64,000 nucleotides of DNA from Streptomyces syringium (GTDB lineage: Bacteria; Actinomycetota; Actinomycetes; Streptomycetales; Streptomycetaceae), in contig NZ_JAGIOH010000001.1 of assembly GCF_017876625.1 (NCBI RefSeq), positions 4,547,501 to 4,611,500 on the forward strand. The letters run 5' to 3'. How positions within the stretch are numbered: position 1 is the first letter of the stretch; the number at the start of each line of letters is the position of its first letter. A model generated the notes under the pieces. That model saw only the letters and a program-made list of their open reading frames with translations. It did no database searches and had not been told where the DNA came from. Shown here piece by piece: positions 50,771 through 59,091 of the stretch. The position numbers were made by a program, and so were the translations under genes.

Positions 50771-51940
50771 TCACCCCGCCGAGGGAAACTCCGCCGAGGG
50801 GAATTCCGCCCGTACGAGGAAGCCGCCGTCGTCCGTCCCGTGCGCGGTCAGCGTCCCGCCCAGGCTCTGCGCCCGCTCCCGCAGCCCGACCAGACCGTGG
50901 CCCCCGCCGGGCAGTTCCGGTGCCGGTACGGCCGCGTCCGCCGGGCCGTTGCGGATCTCGACCCGCAGGCCCCGTCCCGCCTCCTCGGTGACCCTGACCC
51001 GCACCCACGCCCCGGGCGCGTGCTTGCGCACGTTCGTCAGTGCCTCCTGCACCGTGCGGAAGGCGGCGCGTTCCACGGCCTCCGAGCGCTCGGCCCCGCG
51101 GTCGGAGGTGTCCTCGTAGTCGACGTTCAGCGCGCTCAGCTCGATCAGCCGGGGCAGGTCCGCCAGGCGCGGCTGGGGGGTCAGCTCCTCGGTGTCGGCG
51201 CCCGCCGCGCGCAGGATGCCGACCATGTGGCGCAGCTCGTCCAGGGTGCGCACGGACAGTTCGCGGATCGTGCGGGCCCCGGCGCGGGCCTCGTTGTCGG
51301 CCGTGCTGATCTGCACGGCCCCGGCCTGCAGGCTGATGAGGCTGACCTGGTGGGCGACGACGTCGTGCATCTCGCGGGCGAGCCGGGCGCGCTCGGTGGC
51401 GAGGACCTGGTCGGACAGCAGCCGGTCCTCGCGGGCGCGGCTGCGGGTCAGCTCGTCGAGGCGGGCGGCGAGTTCGCGGCGGGTACGGGTGAGCAGGCCG
51501 ACGGCGATGGGGGTGGCCGCGGTGACGAGCGCGTCGACGAGGAAGAGGGCCGTCTCGCGGCGGTCGTCGAAGGACAGGTCGGAGATCGGGTAGGGCAGGA
51601 AGTGCGCGGTGGCCAGCAGCGCCCCGCACACGACGAGCAGCCGCCGGTCGGGCCGGCGGACGGCGATCGTGTAGAGCGCGACCATGGGGGCGAACCAGAT
51701 GTAGCCGATGTAGATGCCGGGCAGGGTGGCCGCGAAGACGGTGAGCGGGAACCGCCGGCGCCACAGCAGCGCGACCGCGGCGAGCAGCGACACCCCGAGC
51801 TCCAGCCCCAGCCCGGTGCCGTTGACGAGCAGCGCGTCCATGACCGCGAAGAGCACGGGCACCACGACGGGCAGGGCCGCGGGCAGCCGGCCGGCCCGGA
51901 CGGCCGCGAAACGGCGCGCGGGCCGGGGGGTCACGCTCAT
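50771..51940 (-). CDS. NarL-type sensor histidine kinase
   Basis: A 389-residue membrane kinase. The first 150 residues contain several transmembrane helices (LPVVVPVLFAVMDALLV, LGVSLLAAVALLW, LTVFAATLPGIYIGYIWF, LLVVCGALLATAHFL, LVDALVTAATPIAVGLL). HisKA_3 dimerisation follows with phospho-acceptor His192 (ERARLAREMHDVVAHQVSL), then a HATPase domain (FRTVQEALTNVRKHAP, GGGHGLVGLRERAQSLGG). The ATG overlaps the response-regulator stop by 4 bp (ATGA). The very short loops suggest intramembrane sensing. The signal is unknown. Confidence 0.93.
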   Translation of the reverse strand: MSVTPRPARRFAAVRAGRLPAALPVVVPVLFAVMDALLVNGTGLGLELGVSLLAAVALLWRRRFPLTVFAATLPGIYIGYIWFAPMVALYTIAVRRPDRRLLVVCGALLATAHFLPYPISDLSFDDRRETALFLVDALVTAATPIAVGLLTRTRRELAARLDELTRSRAREDRLLSDQVLATERARLAREMHDVVAHQVSLISLQAGAVQISTADNEARAGARTIRELSVRTLDELRHMVGILRAAGADTEELTPQPRLADLPRLIELSALNVDYEDTSDRGAERSEAVERAAFRTVQEALTNVRKHAPGAWVRVRVTEEAGRGLRVEIRNGPADAAVPAPELPGGGHGLVGLRERAQSLGGTLTAHGTDDGGFLVRAEFPSAEFPSAG

Positions 51941-52623
51941 CGGGCGCCGCCGTTCGGCGGGGTGGCATCGGCGGGGCGGCGGGTGGCGACGAGACCCGCG
52001 CGGTCGGCGACGACGGCGGCCTGGACGCGGTTGACGCCGCCGAGTTTGCCGAGGACGGCCCGGACGTGGTCCTTGACCGTGCTGGGGGCCAGCCCCATGC
52101 GCTCGGCGATCTGGGGGTTGGCGAGGCCCGCGCCGAGGTGGGCCAGCACCTCGCGCTCGCGGGGGGTCAGCGCCTGGACCGCCGAGGCGGCGGTCGTCTC
52201 GGCCTCGGCGGCGAGATAGCCGCCGATGACCGCACGGGTGACGCCCGGGTCCAGCACGCTGGCACCGGCGGCGAGGGTCCGCACGGCCCGCACGAGCTGC
52301 TCGGGGTCGGTGTCCTTGAGCAGGAACCCGGAGGCTCCGGCGCGCAGCGCCGCGGCGAGGTACTCGTCGGCGTCGAAGGTGGTGAGCATGGCGACGGCGG
52401 GCGGGTGCGGGAGGCGGCGGAGCGCGCGGAGGACGGTCAGCCCGTCGACGTCCGGCATCCGGATGTCGAGCAGCACCACGTCGGGTGCGCAGCCGCGCAC
52501 GGTGTCCACGGCAGCGCCGCCCCCGCAGTCCGCGACCACCTCGATGTCCTGGGCCGTGCCCAGGATCATCCGGAGCCCGGACCGGACGAGCTGCTCGTCG
52601 TCCACCACCGCAACACGGATCAC
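51937..52623 (-). CDS. NarL/LuxR-family response regulator
   Basis: A 228-residue regulator. The receiver domain has acidic pocket VVDDE (8-10), phospho-acceptor Asp53 (VVLLDIRMPD) and Lys in FLLKDTDP. The C-terminal LuxR HTH is ALTPREREVLAHLGAGLANPQIAERMGLAPSTVKDHVRAVLGKLG. It is the first gene of the two-gene operon with its kinase. It starts at GTG 52623. Targets are unknown; divergent from the DUF4344-type metallopeptidase gene. Confidence 0.95.
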   Translation of the reverse strand: MIRVAVVDDEQLVRSGLRMILGTAQDIEVVADCGGGAAVDTVRGCAPDVVLLDIRMPDVDGLTVLRALRRLPHPPAVAMLTTFDADEYLAAALRAGASGFLLKDTDPEQLVRAVRTLAAGASVLDPGVTRAVIGGYLAAEAETTAASAVQALTPREREVLAHLGAGLANPQIAERMGLAPSTVKDHVRAVLGKLGGVNRVQAAVVADRAGLVATRRPADATPPNGGAR

Positions 52624-52821
52624 GGGCCGCTCCCTCTTCCCTGTTCAAAAGCCGGGTGCCACCTGTCGGCCCCCGGCGCCCTCCAGCCTGCCGTACGGCC
52701 CGGGCGAAAGCGGAGCCAGGCGCTCCACCCTGCGGGAGGGGACACCCCCGCCGATCGGCGGGGGTCGCCCGGGACCCACGGGGGATTCCGTTCCGGTTAC
52801 CCCGACCGGCAGAGTGTGTCC

Positions 52822-53655
52822 ATGCTGCACCATGCCGGGGCTCACCCCCGGACGCCCGATCGCGCGTGGCGCGCCCGCGCCCTCGTCGCGACCGGCGTCT
52901 GCGTCGCCCTGGCGGCCACGTGCGGCTGTACCCGGTCTCAGGCCGCCGCGTCCCCCACAAGCGGCGGCCTGTCCGTGTCCTACGAGGCTCCCCGGCGCGG
53001 CGGCGCCGACGAGCGGTCGTTCCTGAAGGACCGGCGGCTGCCGGAGCGGGTCGCCGAGCACTTGAACGACACCCTGCGGCTGCCCAGGACCATCGATGTC
53101 GTCGGCCGGACCTGCGACGAGAAGGACGACGTCCCCGCCTACGACCAGGAGACCCGGCGCATCGAGCTCTGCTACGACTTCGTCGGCGAGGTCCGGTCGA
53201 TGTTCGAGGACGCCAGGAGCCCGGACCCGGACGAGCACACCGCGGGCGTGATCACCGAGACGCTCTACCACGAGGCCGCGCACGCCCTGAAGGACACGCT
53301 GCGCCTCGCGACCACCGGCCGCGAGGAGGACGTCGCCGACCAGTTCGCGGCGTACAGCCTGATCCCGCAGGGCGCCAAGGGCCGGGCCGCGGTGCTGGCC
53401 GCCGCCGACAACTACGCCCAGTACGCGCGCGAGACCGACCCCCAGGAGATCGACTTCTCCGCCGAGCACCCCCCGGAGGCCACCCGCTCGGCCAACTACC
53501 GCTGCTACCTCTACGGCGCCGCGCCCAAGAAGAGCGCGAAACTCGTCGACGGCACGCTGCTCACCAAGGAGCGCGCCGAGCTGTGCGCCGACGAGTACCA
53601 GGATCTGCGGCGCGGCTGGGGCAGCCTCCTCGCGCCGTACAAGACCGACCGCTGA
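52822..53655 (+). CDS. Secreted DUF4344-type zinc metallopeptidase
   Basis: A 277-residue exported protein. A signal segment (WRARALVATGVCVALAATCGC) is followed by a soluble domain with the zinc motif LYHEAAHALKD (HExxH) and a downstream DVADQFAAYSLI, typical of DUF4344 putative metallopeptidases. The cysteines after the hydrophobic segment are suggestive of a lipoprotein, but the lipobox is not canonical. ATG 52822 is preferred (GTG 52816 possible). Substrate unknown. Its stop codon lies within a 12-bp terminator stem. Confidence 0.82.
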   Translation: MLHHAGAHPRTPDRAWRARALVATGVCVALAATCGCTRSQAAASPTSGGLSVSYEAPRRGGADERSFLKDRRLPERVAEHLNDTLRLPRTIDVVGRTCDEKDDVPAYDQETRRIELCYDFVGEVRSMFEDARSPDPDEHTAGVITETLYHEAAHALKDTLRLATTGREEDVADQFAAYSLIPQGAKGRAAVLAAADNYAQYARETDPQEIDFSAEHPPEATRSANYRCYLYGAAPKKSAKLVDGTLLTKERAELCADEYQDLRRGWGSLLAPYKTDR

Positions 53656-53685
53656 CCGGCCTCTGGAGGGGAGGGCCGGTCAGCG
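53650..53685. terminator. Terminator overlapping the metallopeptidase stop
   Basis: Exact 12-bp arms CGCTGACCGGCC with a 12-nt loop; the TGA at 53653-53655 lies in the left arm. It separates the gene from the convergent TPR regulator. Confidence 0.75.
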
Positions 53686-53713
53686 GCGCGGGATCGAAGG
53701 CCCGGCGCCGGAA

Positions 53714-55093
53714 TCAGGGCCGCCACAGCGGCGGCGCGGCGGGGGCGGGGCCCAGCGTCGTCGTCCCCGGCGCCGCGCGGTGTCCGAGGCCGGTGCGGTA
53801 CGCGTCCAGGGCGGCGTCCGTACGGCCGGTGCGCCGCAGCAGGTCGCCCAGCAGCCGGCACAGATCGGCGAGATCGCCCGCGGCGCCCGTGCGCTCCAGC
53901 AGGGACAGCGCGGCGCAGTAGTGCTCCTCGGCGGCCTCGGTGTCGGAGCGCTCCTCGGCGATCAGCCCCAGCAGCCGGTGCGCGCCGCCCGCGTGGACCG
54001 CGCCGCGCTCGGCGCCCAGCGCCGAGGGCGCCAGCAGCGGGCGCAGCAGTTCTTCCGCCTCGGCCGCCTTGCCGCGCCGCCGCAGCACGTCCGCCAGCTC
54101 CACCTCGACCTGCACGGTGAACAGCGGGGCCTTCTTGGAGGCCAGCATGTCGCGGGCGATGCGCAGCTCGCTCTCGGCCTTCCGCAGATCGCCGTCCTGC
54201 GCGTAGACGTAGCCGCGCATCCAGTGGCAGTGCGCCAGCTCGGTGCGGATGTGGAGCTGTTGGTACAGCTCCTGGGCCTTGGCGAGCGAGGCGTCGGCCT
54301 CGGCGATCCTGCCCTCGGCGATGAGGGTGCGGGCGACCCCGCGGTGCATGCTCGCGATGAGCGCCGGGTTGTCCACCTTCGGAGCGAGCGCGAGCGCCAG
54401 CTCGGCGGCGTGTGCCGCCCGCGCGTGCGCCCCCATGTCCATATAGGGGGCGATGACGGCGGTGTAGAGGAGCAGCAGCGCGTCGGGGTCGTGCAGTCCG
54501 GCGGCGTTCAGCTCGTCGACGGTCGACTCCAGCAGATAGCAGGCGTAGCGCAGCTCGCCCGCGAGCAGATGGGCGGTGGCGCGGCCGCGGACGGCGGGGA
54601 CGCGGCGCGGCAGCGGCTCGTCGGCCAGCAGCCGCTCGACCTCGGCGAAGTGGTCCCGGGCGGCGACGAGATCGCCGGTCTCCAGGGCGCAGTCGCCGAG
54701 CCCCTGCACGGCGGTGGCCTCCTCGGACACCAGGGAGTGCCCGGCGGCCTCCTCGCGCAGGGCGCGGTAGCGCACGGCCGCGTCCTCGGCCTCGCCGGTG
54801 GCCAGGACGCGCCGGGCGTCGGTCAGCCGCAGCCGCAGCTCGGTGGCCAGGTGCGGGGGACGGCCGGTGGCCAGCTCCTCCAGGGTGATGCCGAGACGCC
54901 CGGCGAGATGCCGCAGGGCGGTCTCGGAGGGGCGTACCTTCCCGGCCTCCAGGGTCGAGACGTACGCGGCGGTGTAGGCGGGCTCGGCCAGCTGCTTCTG
55001 GGTCAGACCACGTTCGGTGCGCATCCGGAGCACGCGTCGGCCGATGTCGGCGGGTTCGTCGGCCCGTATGCCGTGGGTGCTGTTCTCGGCCAC
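53714..55093 (-). CDS. XRE-family regulator with C-terminal TPR domain
   Basis: A 459-residue protein. The N-terminal XRE HTH is IGRRVLRMRTERGLTQKQLAEPAYTAAYVSTLEAGKVRPSETALRHLAGRLGITLEELATG. It is followed by roughly eight helical TPR-like repeats (e.g. GDLVAARDHFAEVERLLADEPL, GRIAEADASLAKAQELYQQL, GRTDAALDAYRTGLGHR). This layout occurs in peptide-responsive regulators (RRNPP-like) and in streptomycete development regulators. GTG 55093 follows GAGGGG. It is divergent from a peptidase across a region with direct repeats, suggesting control of that gene. Confidence 0.9.
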   Translation of the reverse strand: MAENSTHGIRADEPADIGRRVLRMRTERGLTQKQLAEPAYTAAYVSTLEAGKVRPSETALRHLAGRLGITLEELATGRPPHLATELRLRLTDARRVLATGEAEDAAVRYRALREEAAGHSLVSEEATAVQGLGDCALETGDLVAARDHFAEVERLLADEPLPRRVPAVRGRATAHLLAGELRYACYLLESTVDELNAAGLHDPDALLLLYTAVIAPYMDMGAHARAAHAAELALALAPKVDNPALIASMHRGVARTLIAEGRIAEADASLAKAQELYQQLHIRTELAHCHWMRGYVYAQDGDLRKAESELRIARDMLASKKAPLFTVQVEVELADVLRRRGKAAEAEELLRPLLAPSALGAERGAVHAGGAHRLLGLIAEERSDTEAAEEHYCAALSLLERTGAAGDLADLCRLLGDLLRRTGRTDAALDAYRTGLGHRAAPGTTTLGPAPAAPPLWRP

Positions 55094-55106
55094 TTGTGCC
55101 CCTCGG

Positions 55107-55138
55107 TAAGTTACGCCGTGACTTAAGTCGTGAGTTAA
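55107..55138. promoter_or_regulatory. Direct/inverted repeat operator between TPR regulator and peptidase
   Basis: Direct repeats CGTGACTTAA (55118-55127) and CGTGAGTTAA (55129-55138) are spaced 11 bp, about one helical turn. A 10-bp palindrome GACTTAAGTC (55120-55129) and a further TAAGT at 55107 are superimposed. The location 14-45 bp upstream of the regulator start fits autoregulation plus control of the peptidase. Confidence 0.55.
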
Positions 55139-55164
55139 ATCTGTTTGAGTTGACGTGAGGACGG

Positions 55165-56535
55165 ATGATGCCGGAAGCCCTGGGGAAGGCGGCTGCTGCC
55201 GCGCGGACGGTCCGACCGGCGGATTCGATAGATACCACGGGTACGGGGGTGATCCGTCAGCCCGGTCTCGTCATGACGGACCACTTCTTCGACGTCCCCC
55301 TCGACCACCGCATACCCGACGGCGAACACATACGCGTCTACGCCCGCGAGGTCGTCGCCACGCGCCGCGCGCACGACGAACTGCCGTGGCTGGTCTATCT
55401 CCAGGGCGGACCCGGCTGCTCCGCCGGGCGGCCCGTGGGCCGGGAGGGCTGGCTCGACCGGGCGCTGGAGGACTACCGCGTCCTCCTCCTCGACCAGCGC
55501 GGCACCGGCCGCTCCACGCCCGCCACCCGGCAGACCCTCCCGCTCCGCGGCACCCCGGCCGAACAGGCCGACTATCTGGCGCACTTCCGCGCCGACTCCA
55601 TAGTCCGCGACTGCGAGCTGATCCGCGCCCGGCTGACCGGCGGCCGGCCGTGGACCGTGCTCGGGCAGAGCTTCGGCGGCTTCTGCGCGGTCACCTACCT
55701 CTCGTACGCGCCCGAGGGGCTCGCCGAGGTCCTCATCACCGGCGGTCTGCCGTCCCTGGACGCCGACGCGGACACCGTCTACCGCGCGGCCTACCCGCGC
55801 ATGGAACGCAAGACGCTGGCGCACTACGCCCGTTACCCCGGCGACGAGGCCGCCGCCCGCCGCATCGCGCGCCACCTCGCCGACCACGAGGAGGTGCTGC
55901 CCGACGGCACCCTCCTGACGGTCCAAGCCTTCCAGCAACTCGGCATCCTCCTCGGCACCGGCGACGGCTCCCACCGACTGCACTACCTCCTCGAGGACGC
56001 CTTCGTGGACACCGTCGCGGGCCCGCGGCTGTCCGACGCCTTCGCCGAACAGGTCGCGGCGGTCCTCTCCCACGCCGACTGCCCTCTTTACGCCATCCTC
56101 CATGAGGCCATCTATGCCCAGGACGAGCGCGCGACGCACTGGTCAGCCGATCGGGTGAGGGGCGAATACCCGCAGTTCGAACGGGGGATCGAGCCAGGAG
56201 CGCGCTTCCTCTTCACCGGGGAGAGTGTTCACCCCTGGATGCTGCGGACGCACCCGGCCCTGCGCCCCCTGCGCCACACCGCCGAACTGCTCGCCGAACG
56301 CCGGGGCTGGACCCCTCTCTACGACCCCGAGCGCCTCGCCCGCAACACCGTTCCCGTGGCGGCCGCGATCTACCACGACGACCTCTACGTCGACACCGCG
56401 CACTCGCTGCGCACCGCGCGGGCGATCGCGGGGCTGCGGACGTGGGTCACGGACGAGTACGAACACGACGGCGTCCGGGCGGGTGGACGCGCGGTGCTGG
56501 ACCGGCTGTTGAGGCTGGTGCGGGACGAGGTGTGA
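55165..56535 (+). CDS. Alpha/beta hydrolase, proline iminopeptidase (S33) type
   Basis: A 456-residue cytosolic S33-family peptidase. HGGP-equivalent oxyanion motif is QGGPGCSAGRPVG. DQRGTGRSTPAT follows. The nucleophile elbow is VLGQSFGGFCAVTYLS (GQSFGG with catalytic Ser). AAIYHDDLYVDTAHSL carries the probable Asp and the His. It should remove N-terminal proline (or similar) residues from short peptides. ATG 55165/55168 are the likely starts; ATG 55273 (MTDHFFDV) is possible. Pairing with a TPR regulator suggests peptide-linked signalling, which is inference. Confidence 0.9.
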   Translation: MMPEALGKAAAAARTVRPADSIDTTGTGVIRQPGLVMTDHFFDVPLDHRIPDGEHIRVYAREVVATRRAHDELPWLVYLQGGPGCSAGRPVGREGWLDRALEDYRVLLLDQRGTGRSTPATRQTLPLRGTPAEQADYLAHFRADSIVRDCELIRARLTGGRPWTVLGQSFGGFCAVTYLSYAPEGLAEVLITGGLPSLDADADTVYRAAYPRMERKTLAHYARYPGDEAAARRIARHLADHEEVLPDGTLLTVQAFQQLGILLGTGDGSHRLHYLLEDAFVDTVAGPRLSDAFAEQVAAVLSHADCPLYAILHEAIYAQDERATHWSADRVRGEYPQFERGIEPGARFLFTGESVHPWMLRTHPALRPLRHTAELLAERRGWTPLYDPERLARNTVPVAAAIYHDDLYVDTAHSLRTARAIAGLRTWVTDEYEHDGVRAGGRAVLDRLLRLVRDEV

Positions 56536-56691
56536 CGCGGTCCGGGGCGGGTGTGGCGGCCCGAAAGTGATTCGTCGCGCGGTCGGTTTCACGGTTCGTC
56601 ACATAGTTCGTCACACTGGTAACTTCAGCCTCATCCATTGCTTTGGGTCCCTCTGAGCCCCTACGTTGAGCCGCACCTCAATGCGACTTAA

Positions 56692-56711
56692 CCCGCCATT
56701 TAAGTGGCGGG
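56692..56711. promoter_or_regulatory. Inverted repeat upstream of M64 peptidase
   Basis: CCCGCCA-TTTAAG-TGGCGGG (7-bp arms) lies 19 bp before the ATG of the M64 peptidase, in an AT-richer stretch with further TTAA motifs. It could be an operator or a 5'-UTR hairpin. Confidence 0.4.
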
Positions 56712-56729
56712 CTCAGGGAGGAACCCCCC

Positions 56730-58061
56730 ATGCGCAGACGAATATCCCTCGCGGCCGGTGCGGCCCTCACGGCCGCGCTGGCCGCCACGGCGACGACGGT
56801 GACCGCGACGGCCACGACGACGTCCACCAAGACGTCCGCGAAGGCGGCGGCACCCGAGCCGAAGGGCGAACGTACCCAGCACGTCGAGTACTTCACCGGC
56901 CCCGGCGGCCACCCCCGCCACACCAAGATCCCCGCCTCCAAGACCCCGCCGCAGACGCTCCGGCCCTCGGCCGCGGGTGACGGTGCGGTCACCAAGGTCA
57001 TCGGCAACGGAACGGTACGTTCCAAGGTCGACGTCGTCTTCATCGGCGATGGCTACACCGCCTCCCAGCAGGGCGACTTCCACGCAGACGTACGCGCCAA
57101 GTGGGCGAAGATGTCGGCCGTCGAGCCCTACGCCTCGTACAAGAAGCTCTTCAACGTCTGGGCCGTCGACGCCGTCTCGCGGCAGTCCGGCGTCTCCGGC
57201 GACCCGGGCGAGGGCGTCGTCAAGGACACCGCGCTGAAGTCCCGCTTCTTCTGCGACGGCATCGAGCGGCTGCTGTGCGTCGACACCGGCCTCGTCGAGT
57301 CGTACGCCGCGAAGGCGCCCGCCGCGGACCTGGTCGTGGTGCTGTCCAACTCCACCAAGTACGGCGGCGCGGGCTACAACGACATCGTCTCCAAGGTCGG
57401 TTACGACGGCATCGCCACCGCCTCGTCCGACAACGACGACTCCGACCAGGTCGCCGTGCACGAGACGGGTCACTCCTTCGGCAAGCTCGCCGACGAGTAC
57501 CAGTACGAGGAGTACGGCACGTACACCGGCGCCGAGCCGGGCAGCGTCAACACCAGCAAGCTGACTGCCGCGCAGCTCTCCGCGCAGAAGAAGAAGTGGT
57601 ACCGCTGGATCGGCAAGACCTCGCCGGACGGCGGCAAGGTCGGCGCGTTCGAGGGCGCCGGCTACTACCCCAAGGGCCTCTACCGTCCCACCGACGACTC
57701 GATCATGCGCTCGCTCGGGCGGGAGTTCAACCTCCCGGGCCGCGAGGCGATGATCGCGGGCTTCTACCGCCACGCGAAGGTGCTGACCAGCACGACGAGC
57801 ACGTCCGGCAAGGTCGGCAGCAGTGACAAGGTCACGGTCCGGCTGCCCGCCGCGACCACGACCGTGCGCTGGTACGTGGACGGCCGCGAGGTCCAGGCGG
57901 GCCGGGGCCGCACGAGCGTGACGCCGCGCTCCCTGGGCGTGAAGCCGGACGGCAAGACCCACACCCTGACGGCCAAGGCCGTCGACCGCACCGACGCGGT
58001 GGTGGACCCGGAGCTGCGCAAGCGGCTGTCGGGCTCACTGACGTGGAAGGTGACGGGTTAA
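56730..58061 (+). CDS. Secreted M64-family (IgA peptidase-like) metallopeptidase
   Basis: A 443-residue exported enzyme. The signal peptide (MRRRISLAAGAALTAALAAT) precedes a Thr/Ala-rich linker and a catalytic M64 domain: KVDVVFIGDGYTASQQGDFHADV, FNVWAVDAVSRQSGVSGDP, and the zinc motif VAVHETGHSFGKLADEY (HExxHxxxxxxD/E). A C-terminal Ig-like domain (STSTSGKVGSSDKVTVRLPAATTTVRWYVDGREV) follows. Typical of streptomycete extracellular M64 proteases; substrate unknown. ATG 56730 has AGGAGG upstream. Confidence 0.92.
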   Translation: MRRRISLAAGAALTAALAATATTVTATATTTSTKTSAKAAAPEPKGERTQHVEYFTGPGGHPRHTKIPASKTPPQTLRPSAAGDGAVTKVIGNGTVRSKVDVVFIGDGYTASQQGDFHADVRAKWAKMSAVEPYASYKKLFNVWAVDAVSRQSGVSGDPGEGVVKDTALKSRFFCDGIERLLCVDTGLVESYAAKAPAADLVVVLSNSTKYGGAGYNDIVSKVGYDGIATASSDNDDSDQVAVHETGHSFGKLADEYQYEEYGTYTGAEPGSVNTSKLTAAQLSAQKKKWYRWIGKTSPDGGKVGAFEGAGYYPKGLYRPTDDSIMRSLGREFNLPGREAMIAGFYRHAKVLTSTTSTSGKVGSSDKVTVRLPAATTTVRWYVDGREVQAGRGRTSVTPRSLGVKPDGKTHTLTAKAVDRTDAVVDPELRKRLSGSLTWKVTG

Positions 58062-58129
58062 GGGCCGATCCGGGGCCTCAATCGCCGGACGGTGTCAAGG
58101 CTGAAGGCTGAACTGAAGCTCAGCCCAAT

Positions 58130-58260
58130 CAAGCCCGTCCGGCGGTTGAGGACGCGCCCGCAGGGCGCTCGCCGCCGCAGGCGGCAAGACGGGCCGGTAG
58201 CCGAAGATCCGCCGGCCAGGCGAGAGGCGCTCGCCGCCGCAGGCGGCAAAGACGGGCCGC
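58130..58260 (+). repeat. Dispersed terminator-associated repeat, copy D (with tandem sub-repeat)
   Basis: Shares CAAGCCCGTCCGGCG, TTGAGGACGCGCCCGCAGGG, CGCTCGCCGCCGCAGGCGG and GACGGGCCGGTAG with copy A at 23793-23890. The segment GCGCTCGCCGCCGCAGGCGG is repeated a second time at about 58227-58246. It follows the M64 gene; CCGGACGG/CCGTCCGG arms (58085-58142) give a stem with it. No gene lies in the 58062-58284 gap. Confidence 0.7.
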
Positions 58261-58284
58261 AGTCGAAGATCGGCAGGTCAGACC

Positions 58285-58992
58285 CTAACCCGCATCCAGG
58301 ACGGCGCAGCCGCCATACGCAAGGGCGAGCCGCTCAAAGCCGCAGGCAAGCGCCGTGGAGATCACCTCATGCGTCCGCTCCGCCGGCTCGCCCGCGGCCA
58401 GCGAAGCGTGCAGGGCCTCGAAGGCCTGCTCCCGGACGGCGTTCGCGAAGGACGCGAACAGCTCCAGCTCGGCCCGGACGTCCGGGCGTTCCGCCTTCCG
58501 CCCGGCGCGTTCGACGAGGAGTTCCAGCAGGCGCCGCCGCCGCGCGCGGGAGACGGGCAGATAGCTGCGGCGGAGTGCCGGGCTGCCCAGGAGGATGCGG
58601 GCGAAGACGCGGGCCTGGCCGAGTGAGTCGTTCTCCTCGGTCAGCACCATCCCGTAGCAGTCGACGTAGAACCGGTGCAGCCGGTCGAGGAGTTCGGTGC
58701 TGTCGGCGGCCGGCAGGACGGCCTCCGGCAGCGCCGCGTCGAACTCGCTGCCGCGCCCGAAGAAGATGTCCTCCTTCGAGGCGAAGTGCGTGAAGACGGT
58801 GGCGGGGGCCACGTCGGCCGCCGCCGCGATGCGGGTGAGGGTGACGGCCTCGAACCCCTCCTCGGCGAACAGCCGGAAGGCGGCCTCGGAGATCGCGCGC
58901 CGGGTGCGCTCCCGCTTGCGGCCGCGCAGCCCGGCCGGGGGCGCGGTGCACGGCGTGGCGTCGGTGGCGGTGTGGGGGTGGGCCGTCGTCAT
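58285..58992 (-). CDS. TetR-family regulator of the divergent efflux gene
   Basis: A 235-residue TetR protein. The HTH is AFRLFAEEGFEAVTLTRIAAAADVAPATVFTHFASKEDIFF, preceded by RGRKRERTRRAISEA. The C-terminal domain is helical and without recognised ligand motifs. It is divergent from a DHA2 efflux gene across 99 bp that contain a perfect 10-bp-armed operator, so it very likely represses the pump and itself and is released by a drug-like ligand. Confidence 0.92.
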   Translation of the reverse strand: MTTAHPHTATDATPCTAPPAGLRGRKRERTRRAISEAAFRLFAEEGFEAVTLTRIAAAADVAPATVFTHFASKEDIFFGRGSEFDAALPEAVLPAADSTELLDRLHRFYVDCYGMVLTEENDSLGQARVFARILLGSPALRRSYLPVSRARRRRLLELLVERAGRKAERPDVRAELELFASFANAVREQAFEALHASLAAGEPAERTHEVISTALACGFERLALAYGGCAVLDAG

Positions 58993-59023
58993 GCGTTCAG
59001 GATAACCGCCCCCTCAACAGAAT

Positions 59024-59053
59024 TAGAGGTGCTACATTTTTAGAGCACCTCTA
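59024..59053. promoter_or_regulatory. TetR operator between regulator and efflux pump
   Basis: TAGAGGTGCT and AGCACCTCTA are exact complements spaced by 10 bp (30-bp site), centred in the 99-bp intergenic region. The spacing suits a TetR dimer or pair of dimers controlling both promoters. Confidence 0.75.
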
Positions 59054-59091
59054 CTTTCGGGTGCCGCCATCCGTTGTGAGGACGCCCCGCC

